Origin: Lepidodermella squamata
Lineage: Eukaryota > Gastrotricha
DNA: 64,000 nucleotides
Assembly (NCBI GenBank): GCA_047495785.1
Contig: JBLDXI010000019.1
Location: 2,914,001 to 2,978,000 of the forward strand
Direction of reading: 5' to 3'
Below are positions 32,876-46,188 of this stretch, one piece after another. The notes under the pieces were generated by a model. It did no database searches and was not told the DNA's origin. It was given only the letters and a program-made list of their open reading frames with translations. A program made the translations under genes and the position numbers. Positions within the stretch are counted from its first letter, which is position 1, and the number at the start of each line of letters is the position of its first letter.

Positions 32876-33707
32876 TTTCTAGTAGTCGTTCAACCTGCAA
32901 TGAATGAGAAAATTCTAAGCCTGGGATCAATCAAGCTAATAGGACCGTCTGGTGCTAGCGACTTTCAATTACGAATGAAAGCGTGATGTCATGAAGCTAA
33001 TTTCAGATGCTCAATCAATAATACTCACGACACTGTAGAATTTTCGTCATTTCAAGATCTGCGTGGCTATTCATGCAGTTTGCGTTAAAGAACTAAATAT
33101 ACCTAATAGCATACCTAGTACCTAGTATCCACTTGAAAGATTGATCCAGCTCAGACTACACAGCTCCCTCTGGCCCGGGTTCCGGATATGCCTCGATCCC
33201 CGCATTGCACTCCTATAGGGTGTCACATCGCATCGTAATTAATCCATTTTCAGTGCCAAATTACGCATTATTTTAGCCACACGGAAGGTCGGCTCCAATG
33301 TCTTAGCTAGAGTGGTTGCTAATAGCGAAAATTTGAAATGCAATCTTCACCGAGATTTCAGCATGCGTCATCATAATAGGACTAGCGCTATTATTTTTAG
33401 CTGGCGATTTCTAATTGTAGGCAGTCCGCAGTCTACTTTTCTGCTAGCTATAGCCAGTGTACAGGCCGACGGCAAATGATGAAACATCTTCGATTATGGC
33501 TTGGCTTCTCTTTAGTCAAGGACCTAGAGGTCAGCCGCTTTATTTACAAAAAAAATTACAAAAAAAATTCAGGTCAGCCGCAATGAAAAACAGCAGACAA
33601 GACAGCAGACTAACACGCGTCCATCCGAAATGCTGAGACAAAAAAATACCAATGAGTGTCTTGCGAATTTATTTGCCACATTCTTCATTATTATTACTTG
33701 AAAATCA
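32876..33707. other. GPCR upstream region and spacer
   Basis: 32880-33100 is paralogous to 23430-23640. The rest has no supported gene; a short direct repeat (GGTCAGCCG on both sides of an A-rich stretch, 33530-33580) is the only structure noted. Confidence 0.5.
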
Positions 33708-34918
33708 ATGCAATTTCTGCCACTAGTATTTGGTGAGTGTACCTGCTAATTCTTTGTAATATTGACTTTTATTTCTGTTTCCTAGTTTTGTTAAGCGTTC
33801 AGTTCAGCTTAGCAGTTGATTTATGTGGCAACAGCTTCAAAAACGAGATTAATTACAAGAAATGGTGCCGTGTGGAAGCTGGTCGTGATCTTAGATTTCT
33901 AAGCAAATTGAATCCGGCTGAATCCTACGCGCTATCAGATAGCGGCTCGACATGTTCCAAAGAATTCTGCCCTCCTTATCAAACTTTTGACCCTGAAAAG
34001 TGCGGTTGTTCCTGTCCAAGTCAGCTCCTTCTGAAATGCATGGACATTTCTAAAGAGCCAACTGGAACAACCTGTAAATGTGAATGTCCGACCAATCCTG
34101 AAGCTTCGTCAGGCTTCTCGCAATGCAAAGTTTTCGGTAGTGTAGAGACCCGCCTTGGAACCCGGGCTGGTTACTATATTGCCGACAAAAATGGCTGTTT
34201 CGGGGTTACAAAATCAAAACCGATGATCAGCTGTGGTCCAGGCAAGATTTTCGATCAAATAAAGTGCGACTGTGTTTTCTCCGGTGAAATTGTTGGAATC
34301 TGTCAAGAAAACGATCCGCCAACTCGATGCCCCTGCAAATGCCCCGAGAAGCCTAATGATGCAACTGGTGGGCTATGTACCTTAGCAGCTCGAGGCAACG
34401 AAATGCGAGCAGCTTTATCTGACGGCAAATCATTCTACACGGCTGATAGTCGTGGTTGCTTCTACGCAAGTTCGAAATCCCTTTGCGAAGAATCTTTCAA
34501 CCTTGAAACGTGTGCTTGTACTTGTAACATTTACGTCAACCCCGTCGGCTACATCCCACTGGACCTTGATCTGAATTACACTTGTATCGATAGCCATGGT
34601 ACCCGGTCTTATGGGTCTATTTCACGCGGCGATTACTACTACAAAAAGTTCTACCTCGAGGGATGTTATTACCGCAACGAATGCACAGAGCTGACAGGCG
34701 AGAGCTTTACGACAAACAGGTGCGATTGCGAGCGGTTAACGGTGCGAAATACCGATGGTTATTGTAAGACGCAATCGGGGTTAGAGCGAAAGTTCTTTAC
34801 TAGTGATCCTACCCAATACTACAAGGTGGTTTTATCTGCCGATGTTCGAGTACGATGCCCGAGTGGGAAGAAGTTCATTGACGGATCTATTTGTGATTGT
34901 GTCGATTCTTCAAATTGA
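33708..34918 (+). CDS. secreted cysteine-rich repeat protein
   Basis: Exon 1 (33708-33732) supplies the first eight codons, and exon 2 (33786-34918) is joined in phase. Together they make a clean signal peptide (MQFLPLVFVLLSVQFSLAV) and about 385 residues. The mature protein has four to five loosely repeated Cys-rich units with C-x-C-x-C-P cores (CGCSCPSQ, CKCECPTNP, CPCKCPEKP, CACTCN) separated by segments ending in GCF or GCY. No transmembrane segment is seen. I do not recognise the family; it resembles extracellular Cys-rich modules such as EB-type domains, and many disulphides are likely. Confidence 0.75.
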
Positions 34919-35698
34919 ACATTAGTTGTCAAATAAAGTTGTGAATTTTCTCACTGCCTTTCCACACGACTTTTGCCAATGCTTTCTTACAAGGAGAAGC
35001 AAACATAAAGAGGATCTGCTCCGCAGTTCACAGTTCGATTTCGGTTCCGTTTGAACTCAAACACCTCCCCAACCTCAACGCTAACCCCAGCCTGTTATCC
35101 TTGTTCTTTTCGACTTTTCAGGATTTTCGAGCTAAGGATGCGTACCTAAGACACAGACTGAAAAAGCTTTAATGCTCGCTCGGCTGAAGTAAAATCAGTT
35201 GACTTGTTACTGCAATTGGTCCCAAGAATTCATTTAATAAAAACGTGATGGCTGTCCTCATTTAGTTCTGCCATGTATTGAAAAAGGATATGGGTCGTGT
35301 TAGCTCGGTATTTGGCAGCAGGCAAGGCCGTTACTACTTACAGGTGTCTTAAACTAGTTCAAAGGCGATATACATTGTAGAATATTTCATGCATGTCCTC
35401 GCAACGAGTTCACGTTACTTTTTGCGTTTTCCTGGCAAATATATATAGGCACTACGTCGCTCATGTGTGATATGTATGTAGTAGTTATCTACGTTCGCGC
35501 CATTGCATTCAAATATGAGTGTGGCCTTTTTTATTGATTCATGCATAGTAGTGAAAAGTAAAACTGTGTACACTCAACATATGAATCATCCATATTCCTT
35601 TATATCAGCTGCCTGTATTCTGTTCTACTCATCCTATAGAAACCAAAAGTATTAGCAAATTTTCAGAAATTGTATTTGAAAACAAGAAATTTATCATC
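34919..35698. other. intergenic, no gene seen
   Basis: Spacer between two secreted-protein genes, with AATAAA soon after the stop of the first (34933). A CAG acceptor about 35 bases before the next ATG suggests a 5' UTR intron or trans-splicing. Confidence 0.5.
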
Positions 35699-36372
35699 AT
35701 GTTACCAACTTTCGCTGCAATTCTCGGCTTGCTTGTTTCTCAAGTTGCGGCATCCGGCCGTGACAGTGGCTGCAGGGTGGACAGTGAATGCGACTCTTCC
35801 CTTCAATGCTGGTATGGCTACTGCACCTGTCCACCAGAGATGCCCTACTCGGATCGGGATAACGAGCACAAATGCACATCAACCTACATTGCTAGTAAGT
35901 CAAAGTTCCAGGAAATTATCCAAACTTTTAAATAGGACTAGCTCTGTCTTCTGAAGCATACAATAGAGTTGAGAAATCCTTAAATACGCAGATTTGAATT
36001 TTTATCCCTTTTTCAGATAAGCATGCCGCAATGTTTGGAGCCAAGTGCTACATAGCGAACACAAATGACGACTGTTACTTTAATGACCTGAAATGCCTCG
36101 ACGGTGTCTGCAAATGCCCGCCCGAACAGCCTTACTACGTCGGTAACGGCTGCTCGTCATCAGCCAACACCAACTGCCCGAATACCGGCACTTACACGTG
36201 CACGATGGACTCGCAGTGCCCGAAACTGACTTGCAGCGGAAATTCGACATCGTGCAAAGTGAATTCCTGTGTGAGAGGGTGCTGTCTTTACAACAGCAGC
36301 TCAGCGAAACTCGAAGTTAGCTGGTCCATAATAAGTGCTACTTTGCTCGCGTTATTTCTCGGCGATTTTTGA
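35699..36372 (+). CDS. EB-module-like protein, probably GPI-anchored
   Basis: Exon 1 starts at 35699 and ends at a GTAAGT after ...TYIA (about 35893). Exon 2 starts after TTTTTCAG (about 36017) and ends 36372; the phase fits. The protein has a signal peptide (MLPTFAAILGLLVSQVAA), then two similar Cys-rich repeats of the EB type (CRVDSECDSSLQCWYGYCTC and CYFNDLKCLDGVCKCPPEQP), a short third Cys-rich segment, and a hydrophobic C-terminal tail (WSIISATLLALFLGDF) after small residues, which fits a GPI-attachment signal. Function unknown; an extracellular adhesion or recognition role is inference. Confidence 0.75.
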
Positions 36373-36753
36373 CCCGTGATTATGTCATCTTTTATTATGA
36401 TTTGCCTTATGAGCTGATACCTTATACCAGATACTTTCTGTCATCTACAATTCTATTCAAAAAACTAATCTCCAATTTTACAATTTGCTATCTGCTGATT
36501 TTGTCGATCGTCACTAATGAGGTAAAAGCTTCGTGAAAATACTCAATACTCACGAAATAAATCAAATTCTTGAAACGTTGGGGATTTTCTCCATATTGAT
36601 GACGGAGAGTCAAGAATAATTCCAAGTTAAACCTTCAAGTCCAAGTAATACATCATTTATTTATAATTTTAACTGATATTTACATCTACAAATATTGAAC
36701 GGTACAATTTAATTGAAGAGAGATTGAAGAGGGAATAAAGTGTAATAATAATT

Positions 36754-39700
36754 TCAGGGTAGTGGGCCATATGGGCCACCATGTGGTATCTCCTCCGCTT
36801 CTAATACAAATTCACAAATATATCCATCCATTGGAGCGTCACATGAAGTCGCGCGAACGAGTAATCTCCAATTCATGCCCTTATCTACCGTAGCGCAATC
36901 GCCGGGTTCCAAATTGAGATGTTCACGTGCCGGCTCTTCAGTAAATTCAAAATTTCCGGGCCAGTCTTTTCCGCCATCCAACCATGTCCATGTGCCATTT
37001 ATTTTCTTCAGGCCGACCCAAAAAAGGGGGCGACCAACGCCCCCTAATGATTCGCCTACTACATATAGAGTGTTGTCGAAAATCGCCAATTGACCATTTT
37101 CGGCCTCGCAGGCACTTTTAGCTTGGTGCCACGTCGCACTGACGAGGAAGTCCTTGAACTTTCTATCAAAAATCTCGCATCGAGCCCTGCTTACAAATTC
37201 GCCGGTCGCAAGACGTTGTTCCTCATTCGCTAAGCAGCCTAGAGTGCTTGATCGGCAAATGACGGCCTGATCGTCCGAGCATTGAAAGTATCCTGGCTAA
37301 AAATAACAAATATTAATGTGTTACAAGAATATTTAACCCAAATTGAACTGAGCAGAACAATATAATATACCTATTATACGAAATCATGTGAATGCTGGTC
37401 GACTTTAAAACTTATTAAAGACGAAAGTAAAGTAACACCAGAAATCCAGTGGAATCATGATAAATTTATAAATCATGATAGATTACAGAGAATATTAATG
37501 TTAAGAAAATTCTGGATCGTTAGGACACCCTTAGCAGTTGCGTAATTTAGATGACAGCCCCCGAATCTTATAAATATTACCTGGACGAGAGATAAACGCT
37601 GCCTCATTTGTTTAACGAAGGTGAGATATGAACTCTTATAATAAGAGCATTTTTGACTTTTTAAACGTAGGCAATTTTATGCCATTCTGGTGAAAATGAG
37701 TAGAGGCAGATTGGTTTGAATTTTGTGTCTCTCTCTGATTTCGAGCTTCCCACGTTATCAAATCATCAGTAGATTTGAAAACAAGGTAACTAAACACAGT
37801 TCCGGAATCATGAGCCTTGGCTCAAAAATAAGGCTAAAACCATCTAACCTGGGGCTCTTCGTAAGTTTCGCATATGAAACCGGGCGTTAATTCAACGCAA
37901 GACTGCACATTGACTGTGTCGCCCGCTGTGAAAGCGCAATCGCCGAGTTTAGCAGCTGTCTGCTGCAGCCAGGCGATCCGTCGACGAGGATCCAGAGCTG
38001 TACCATCAATCCAGGAGTAGAAAGGCGAGTTCTTGGGCCCACTGGCCAAGAGCCCAACCCAGTGAGTGTAGAAAGCTCTTTGCGCAATTCGCAGGTAATC
38101 TGCAAAATCAGTTTGGGTTTTGAATACCGCGAGTCGTCCGTTCAGTTTTTCGCATGAAGCCTTCGCCTCGTACCACGTTCCATTGGCTCGCACTGGTAGC
38201 CAAACTCGCTTTACGGCTATACAAGCAGTTGCAGACATGAAAGTCGTGAGTGGCGGCAGTCTGTCTTCACCTTCGTAACAACCTGTTGACGCCCTTCGAC
38301 AGATCACAAAATCGCCATCTTTTTGGACGCACCGATGATATGAATACGAAGGGGCCTGAAAAACAAAGTGTCAAACTTAGAGTCTTTTGTTGTTGGTACT
38401 TGGCACAGGTGTTGTTTCTGAGTGAGATGAAACTAAAACGAACTTCAGCTCGAATGTGATTTCCAATATCTAGACTATATTGAGAAGTAATTTTCTTCAA
38501 ATGAGCAAAAAATTTTCTTCAAACAAATTTTCCAATCGAAATTACTGTTTTTTTCGAAATACCCTTAATCGGCCAACACGCTGTTTATGGGCTGAATTAA
38601 ATTTCATAGCCGGCTCTTATGATCTTCTAGTACTGAACCAACTCAAAATCCTCGAACTGACCTGAGGTATTCCGTAGGTTTCGCAGATGAAACCGTCGGC
38701 GCTTGACGTGCAGGGCTGAGTTTTGAGTGAACCAATGGCAGTATATCCGCATTCGCCAGGTTTCGCCATCGAGCCGCCCAACCAAGTGTGCAAGACAACA
38801 GTTCCATCAATCCATGAATAGACCGGTGATGCACTGGGTTCGTTGTAGGCGAGACCGACCCAGCTTGCGCCAAGCCCGGGTTGCACGTTTAAGAAGTCTT
38901 GGTAATCAGCTTCCTTCCTGAAAACCGCAAGACGTCCGCCCATTTCTTCACACTGAGTCTTAGCTTCGAACCATGTGACAGAGCCATGCACCGGCTGCCA
39001 AACTCGTTTTGGCGTTTCGCAGTTGTATACATCGCCAAAGTTTGTCAGCGGCGGATTACGTTCCTCGCCATCGAAACAGCCCGTCGATGCTCTTCGACAA
39101 ACAACTTCCCCATCTTTTTGCACACATCGGTGGAATAGGTATTTCTGAAAATTAGCGGAAAATAAATAACTATTACCAGCGAGCGGACAAAATTTTGAAA
39201 CAGCAATATCAGAACAAAACGCACAAACAACGCTTTTGAAACAAACAAACGCACCGGGTCAGGTAATCCCGGCACTGAATGAGTGAGACATGTCTCATAA
39301 TTAGCCCAGAAATGTGCTGATGCAGCGCCATAACTTCTATCCTGCAAAAGTAAAGACATTACTTTGTATCTGGTTTCCAAGTTTCAAGCTCACTTCTCCA
39401 GAGCTCACAGGACACTGGCTGTAACAAATATATTCTCCCCCTGTCAAACAACTCACCGCCTCCTGTCAAAATTATGAGCAAGCGGAAGTCGAATCGCATA
39501 TAAGTCTTACCCCAAGCATGCACATTTTTCTGCTTGGAAAGGTTTCTGGAGAGTAAACGGTGGTTTCGTTTGCCGAACAGCCATCGTTCACAGGACGGCA
39601 GTCCTTGAATACTCGAGACGTTTGATCGAAACACCGAACATGAGGTACGGCGTAGGTGTCGCAAACGAAGCTCTGACTTGACGATGTGCAAGGCTTCGTT

Positions 39701-40991
39701 AGCAGCGCGCCGCCCTTCACGTAGGCGCAGTTGCCCAGAGTCGGGACTTCTTCGGTCAACCAGGCGTTCCTGTTCACATACTCCAATTCAGTACCGTCAA
39801 TCCACGCATAAATTGGCGGACCCTTTGGACCATAGAGAACGGGCTTTGGACGTTCGATTTTAAGACCAACCCAAATCTCGCCATGAGCACCTTGCGTAGA
39901 TCGTTTGAAATCCGCGAACTCGGATTGATTCTTAAACACTGCCAATCGCCCATTCATCAGCTCGCATTGAGTCTCAGCTGCGTACCATGTTACATTGCCA
40001 TCAACCGTTTGCCAAATACGCTGAGCATGCAAACAAGAATCTACAGAGTCGAAGATAATCTGCTTCAGAAATCGCTCCTCCCCGGACAAACATCCAGTCG
40101 AGGCATTTCGACATATAAAAAAACCACCATCTTCTTGCGTACAGCGTTGGAAAGCGCTGTTATTCGACTGTAAAACTGTGGCCTGAGAGAAATAAAAAAT
40201 TCAAATAAATACTTCTAAACACAGTAGCAAAGCTAACCGGGGGCTTTGGCTGGTTCAAGCAATCATTGTGATTTGCCCAGAAATCCTTATGATCCTCGAA
40301 AATGTTCACCTGTCCGACAAAAGAGACCTGTGTTCCGTGAAATGATTCCGTGAAGTTCAGCCTACCCGGTTGTACCGTGAAGGACAGTTGGTGTAACAGA
40401 GTATTTCCTCGCCCACTAGACAGCTCACTACTCCCTATGGAAAGAATGAAATCATGAAATCATGAATTTGGATAGGATTTCATTTTACCCCAGTGAGACA
40501 TGCTTTCTTGTCGAAAAATTTGCCGTTTGAATAACGTCCAGTTTCATTTTTCCAGCAGCCGCTGCTAGCCAGTCGGCAGTCTGTAAAAATTCCAGTCCCT
40601 TTCTCGAAGCATCGAACGTGAGGGCTCTGGATGCTAGGATTCAGCACTCGATTGAAAATAATTATTTCGAATGTTCTGGGTTGAACAGAAAATATTTACT
40701 CACTTGTTACTTTTACGCATGAGGTGAAATTGTCGAAAAATTGATCGCTGTTGATCTGAAAGGTGGGTGATATAATGTCCCAGATAAAAATGAGAATTCA
40801 AGCAAAATACCGAATCTATGGGACACCTTGATCTCGAGGGCGTGCATGCCGTTGGTCCACTGCTAGATATGCATTGCATTTTCTTTGCATGCGATGAAGC
40901 GACGATTGTGAATCGAAAAGCATCGACGCCACGCAGGGCAGACAACGCTAATGGTTGCTGAGGTGATTAAAAACCAGATAATAATATTCAT
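36754..40991 (-). CDS. lectin L1: secreted protein with four CTLDs
   Basis: Twelve exons close in phase to about 942 codons: 40991-40947, 40882-40811, 40755-40704, 40646-40489, 40434-40366, 40309-40238, 40182-39511, 39462-39394, 39341-39255, 39144-38662, 38355-37849, 37296-36754. A signal peptide (MNIIIWFLITSATIS) is followed by Cys-rich stem modules (PHVRCF...C, SCLVGEEILCYTNCP, FWAN...C) and then four C-type lectin domains: A in exon 7, B in exon 10, C in exon 11, D in exon 12. Each has the CTLD marks: WVGL, W-x-DG-T, a Cys near GDCA or GNCA, and GFICE-T. The EPN/QPD sugar motifs are not obvious, so calcium-dependent sugar binding is doubtful in several domains. The first two exons are the least certain. 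Confidence 0.8.
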
Positions 40992-41287
40992 CTTTAATCA
41001 AAGTTTGAATGAGAAGAAAATCAACTTTTTACGGATTTTAAAAACACGAGTCTGGCGTCGAAAGTCGAACGGTGGCGCAAAAAATGAGTGCGAAATATTG
41101 TCCTGCTAATTATCTGAAAAATTGAAACGGATCTGGGACAGCTTTTGATTGGCGCTAACGCGTGCACCTGTTGCGCAATCATGCGAGATCAGTTCATCTT
41201 TTCATGAATTGAACTCGCACTGGTGATTTGATGCTCATATTTGATGTCAAATTAGAGTTACAGGCGGTTTAAACTTCGCACAATTAA
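40992..41287. promoter_or_regulatory. L1 upstream region, conserved among lectin copies
   Basis: A segment starting ACACGAGTCTGGCGTCGAAA (41046 on) and running through GAGTGCGAAATATTGTC recurs before the orphan exon (about 47008-47070) and before L2 (about 52924-52985). A weaker fourth version lies at 41690-41760. Its persistence suggests a promoter block copied with the gene. Confidence 0.55.
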
Positions 41288-41675
41288 CCCTTTCACCGCC
41301 GGAGGTATTCTCGGCCGAGAATACAGCCTTTTCAAATGGTAATAGCCGCCGCGCGATTAAAATTTGTATTTCGACTTTCACCGATATTTACTTATCCTTT
41401 GTGCAAACACGTAATTAGTAGGTAACGCGTAATTTTCACGCGCAAAATTGAGTTGAACAATGAGTTTTGCGTGCGTTGCGTAACAATAACAACAATGTGT
41501 TGACATTGATTGCTTACTTTCGAACGACTTTCGACGCCGGCCCCTTTGTTACTCGGTGCGCGTATATAATACATTATTAGTGAAACATTATGATTTCGCG
41601 TACATGGCATATTATTAGTGATTCACAGCCATTCTCGGCCGAGAAGACAGAAATCTGTCTTCGGCAGTGAAAGGG
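41288..41675. mobile_element. piggyBac-type MITE
   Basis: CCCTTTCACCGCCGG at the left and GGCAGTGAAAGGG at the right, each next to TTAA (41284-41287 and 41676-41679). The TTAA duplication and CCCTTT ends are the piggyBac pattern. A palindrome TTCTCGGCCGAGAA sits near both ends. The 388-base interior has no transposase frame. Confidence 0.85.
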
Positions 41676-41679
41676 TTAA

Positions 41680-43075
41680 AAATATAAACTACACCAGCCT
41701 GACGTCGAATGGCAAAATATTGTCCCGGTAATTATCGGAACAATCGAAACGGAACTGGGTGAGTGAGGCGACAGGCGGACGCTCTCGGGGTCCTCGCGCA
41801 GAGGCACGCACTGGGCAGCATTTGCCGAATTATGTATGCGAATTCAAGGTGAGATACTTAATAGTACACGCTCGTGGCCTTGGAGCTTGGAGGGTTGAAA
41901 TTCAGACTTAAGCCGGCGAGTTCAAAGGTACCAAAGGAATCGGCGTTGAAAGAGCCCGAGATACAAGCACCGGTTTTGTTGTTAGCTATTACGCCCCCAT
42001 AAAATCAGAATATTTGGATGTCCCGCTCCTGAGATGAAAGGCGACGGATAGCGTCATCGCTGAAAATGCAGACAGCTGCACTCCCGACATTTATCCTTAA
42101 TACCGAATATTCAAACGAAATACTCCACACTGTTTACAATTTCTCGTTTATTTCGAATAATAACGTGCGTTGTGTATACGTGAATGCAATGGCAACGTTT
42201 AGATTCAGAAACTTTTAATGTTAACAGGAATGATTTTAATTATTTCAGAAATAAACCTTTAATGTGGTCGATGAGCATGTTTTTCCGGTTACCAATCGCT
42301 TGCATCAATGAAAATAAAGCCGAGAAGTGCATGGTCATTATAAAAAATGGTAAACGATGGTAATTACTTGATTGATAAATAACAGTGATTAACTCGGTTT
42401 TGCGTGTTTTCACGGTTTTTATCAAGATTTTGAGCGAGCTAAGAATAATTAAAACATATTTACGTGGGTATTTTTGCGACTCATTTACAACATGTTCAAT
42501 TATAGCCGTCAAGCCGGATGGGATGCCTGATTTTAATTCAGTTCCTGGCCGAATTTAATCGCCATAATGAGAATTCCACGAATTTTCCGCAATTCCGTCA
42601 AGCGTTTCTATACATTTGTTGGACTAAATTTCCTTGCTAGATAAATTGCTGAGATGCCAATTCGGGGTATTTTTCATTATTATGCAAAGTATTTCTTGCT
42701 TGAAAAATTGCTGAAAAATTAATAATTGATCGCTTAAAAATCGCCCGGGGTCCACCGATTCTGTTGGCTAAGTATCGATGGCTAAAATTGGCCAAAAACC
42801 ACTGAGTTTCAGGAATAAATTTGTTATATAGTGAAGTGAAGCTTTCATGCAGATTTATGGAACTCTCGAGCAATTTTGAATTTTTGCCTTTTTTGACTTT
42901 CACCAACGATGGCTCCCTAACGGTGAGGAATTGGCTCATGAGATTTTGCGAGCTTACTGGAATGGGTTCTGACTGTTTATGGTCAAAATATGAGCCCGGA
43001 GAACCTCATGGTTATGGAATGACAAGCGTTGGACAAGCGTTTTATGCAGATTTAGGTTACCGTACCCTTACCTTA
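41680..43075. other. spacer with a decayed lectin-promoter copy
   Basis: 41690-42110 resembles the far upstream region of L2 (53020-53590), including a shared GCGTCATCGCTG string. No gene is supported. The part next to the MULE holds only a weak open frame. Confidence 0.5.
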
Positions 43076-43083
43076 CTTAACAC

Positions 43084-43740
43084 CAGAGCTGGAAAACCTG
43101 CACGATTTCCTACGCGCCGATTTCGAAATTTCCTACCAAACTACCACTTCCCTCAATTTTGGTCCGGATACGATCCAGAAGCCTCGATTTGGAAGACGGC
43201 TACGATTTGGCAGGACACGGATTAAAAGGGGTCTTTTAAAAAGATTTACTTGTTTGTTTTTTCGAGCGCGCGCACTTATTTTTTTTGGTTAATCACTCAC
43301 TCGCACACACAGCAACACGACCATTGTTACGCATTAGGCGGCGTGCTTGTCGTCCCTTATTGGTCTTATGGTCATTTAAAATGAAGTTAAAGTGCCTTAT
43401 TTGCACACTAACAAACATCAAGTTTTTGAAAATGTCTGGTTCACCAGCGGTCAAACGCTTGAAGCCCAACAGCGGCGCGGCAGTTGTTGCGCCCGCAGTT
43501 CATGCCAGTAGCAGCGCCTTTGCAAGCAACACAACCCCTGACAACAGCGATCAGGTCTTGCCACCGCCACATCCTGGAAAACGCCGCCGCGGTCGTCCAT
43601 CAAACGCTGAAATCGCAGCAAGGGCCGCAGCCGCCGCAGCTACCGGTTCAAGTGCAGCATCGACAAGCCGTCCTGATGAAGAAACGCCGGCGCCGACACC
43701 CGCGAAAAGTCGCCGTGGTCGTAAATCGAATGCAGAAAAG

Positions 43741-43778
<38 letters not shown>

Positions 43779-46180
43779 TGTTGCGGCTGCTGTCGCCATC
43801 GAAAACGGAGCAAACTCGGTCGGTTCTGTGAACAGCGTTGAACAGCCAGAGGCGCCAATGGCCACGCCAATCATCGCCGTCGAGGAGGAACCAAACAACA
43901 ACGAAACAGTCTCGTAAGTTTTTTCGACTACGATGCTCCTCTTGCGCTAAAAACATAAATTCCACAGCATTCAAGATGCCCCTGGCCCATCTTCGTCGAT
44001 ACAAGTTGCTGTCTCAAATCCGCTTTACGAAACCTCGGCCGATGAAAGCTCTAGCGATAGCGATGACGGCGACTGGCAACCTCCCGCCCTTGCTCAACGC
44101 GTGTCTTCCTCGTCAGCCTCCTCGTCCAGTGTTAGCCGTCACTCTTCGCCACCTGGTGATATCGATAGCGAATACTTCGACGCCACTACTGTCAACAATC
44201 AGCCTCATATCGCCGAGAAAATTGAAACTTTCAACATTGTCAAATCTCAACAAGGGCATGATCACTACCAATATCATGGTTACTGCTATAAGCAAAAGTA
44301 CAAATCGGCGAAGCACAATCAGATCCTACTTGGTTGCACTTTTCCAGACTGCGAAGGCTCGGCTTACATGACGAAAGAACTGTTGCCAATGTCAGTTTCG
44401 TCGAGTGGTTGCGGCTGGAAAGAACATGATCATGGCTCTCAGCACGACTTTCATGATGCGAAGAACCTTCGTCATGCAATCAAGGTATGTCTTTTATGAT
44501 GTTTTCTGTTCAATTGTAACGATACTTTCCACTTTCAGGAAAAGGCGTCCGCTTCGAAGGAAAATCCGAGCAAAATCCGAGCTTCTGTTTCGTCTGGTGC
44601 TTCGTTGGGCGTAACTGCTCATTTGAAAAGCCATCGCGCAACGCAGCAGCTCGTTCGCAGGGCGCGCAGAAAGACCGCTGCTGCCGATGACATACCGACG
44701 CTTACCCCGCCGACGCGACTCGCAGAAATCGAAATCCCGCCACACCTGGCGACAACGACTCGCGGCGAGCCATTCGTGTTTTACGACTCGAAGTCGGTTC
44801 GGGCGCCGGACGACCGTCGGATCATTGTCTTCGGTACGGAGAAGAACCTGGATATCCTTGAGGAATCTCAGCACCTTGCTGCTGATGGAACGTTCAAGGT
44901 AGTAATTCGGCGTTTTCCGTATTTCGCGATTATTTAGTGCTGATTCTGTTTTAGATAACGCCGACTCTGTTTAAACAAGTTTACATCTTGCACGCAGTTG
45001 TTGGTGGTGCTTCTCTGCCACTGTTCTATTGTTTGCTGCCTGGTTTCGAAACAGCGTACTATCAAGAAGTGCTGGACCAAATTCGATTTCGCCGGCCAAA
45101 CCTTATCATTCGATCGGCTATGACGGACTTTGAAAAGGCGGCGATGAATGCCATTCAAGACACGTGGCCCAATGTCGACTTGGCTGCTTGCCTATTTCAT
45201 CTGGCCCAGTCGATATATCGCCGGCTGAAGAAAGATGGCTTGCAAGAGCTCTATGCGACTGATGAAGAGATTCGCCGGCGATGTCAATGGCTGCTTGGTT
45301 TGGCATTCGTGCCTGCGCAGTCCGTTGTTACCATTTTCGACCGGCTGGATGAAAAACTGGCTGAGGTGCTGGTGTCGGCACCGAAGATGGCAAAGCTGTA
45401 TGACTACTTCAGGAATAATTACATCGGCTCCGTTCGCCGAGGCATCCACAAACCGCCGAGATTTGCCATCGGGGTTTGGAATATGTTCCAAAGAACCATC
45501 GATGATCTTCCGCGAACCGACAATTCCGCCGAATGTGAGATTTGTTTTCAGCGTATCATTCTTACCTAACAACCCTGTTTTTTATAGCTTGGCATCGCGC
45601 ATTTCAAAAGCGGCTCGATCGCATACACCCGGATGTCTATTCGCTCGTCGAGGCTTTCCGAGCAGAGCAAGACGGGGTGGAGCAGGTGTATGACAAGTTC
45701 AAGAAGGGGCAAGGAATCGCGAAATTTGAGGCTAAAAAGGTCTATGTCGTATCTCAGCAAAACATACTGGCCATGACCGGTGATTTTCACAAATATAAAG
45801 ACATTATAAAATACCTTGATGCGATGAATGCGAATTTAGGTCTAAAGTTTCATTCATAAAATTGAATAAACATATTAAATAAAAACGGCCAGGTTTCGCA
45901 AAAAAGTAAAAATGTACAGTGGCATCATAAATGCATAACAAGGCGTAATTGTGAAATCGTTTTTTTTTAATTATTTTCTGCCAAATCGTAGCCTTCTATT
46001 TTTTATTTCCCAAAATAAAATCTGCCAAATAGTATGTCTGCCATTTCACTCTTCCAAATCGAGGCTTCCGGATCGTATCCGGACCCTCAATTTTTGGCTG
46101 TTTCATAAGCCAAAATTGCCTACTTTTCCCAAAATTTCCTACGCACCTGGTGCGTCATTTCTGCAAGTTTTCCAGCTCTG
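43084..46180 (+). mobile_element. complete Mutator-like element (MULE)
   Basis: Terminal inverted repeats start CAGAGCTGGAAAAC at 43084 and end with the reverse complement at 46180. They extend inward for about 120-200 bases with gaps; both sides share TCCGGATACGATCC and AAGCCTCGATTTGGAAG. The flanks are an exact 8-base duplication CTTAACAC (43076-43083, 46181-46188). Inside is a five-exon MULE transposase gene with no break, so this insertion looks young and possibly autonomous. Confidence 0.9.
43432..45859 (+). CDS. MULE transposase with AT-hooks and FLYWCH-like finger
   Basis: Exons 43432-43913, 43968-44484, 44539-44898, 44955-45534 and 45588-45859 join in phase to about 736 codons. The N-terminus has two AT-hook-like motifs (GKRRRGRPSNAE, KSRRGRKSNAE) and a polyalanine tract from a GCC repeat. 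Next is a C-x4-C...H-x-H finger of the FLYWCH/WRKY type (GCTFPDCEGSAYM...EHDH). The MULE catalytic core follows: HLAADGTFK (first Asp), SAMTDFEKAAMNAI (second Asp), C-x2-H in ACLFHLAQ, and DNSAESWHRAFQKRL near the end. The protein would cut and insert the surrounding element. An in-frame ATG at 43381 is an alternative start. Confidence 0.9.
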
Positions 46181-46188
46181 CTTAACAC

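Noticed and set aside
42821-43225. 134-codon plus-strand frame
   Set aside because: Runs into the MULE inverted repeat and has no motif; chance frame.
43484-44004. Pro-, Gly- and Ala-rich frames on both strands
   Set aside because: All arise from the GCC repeat that encodes polyalanine in the MULE protein.
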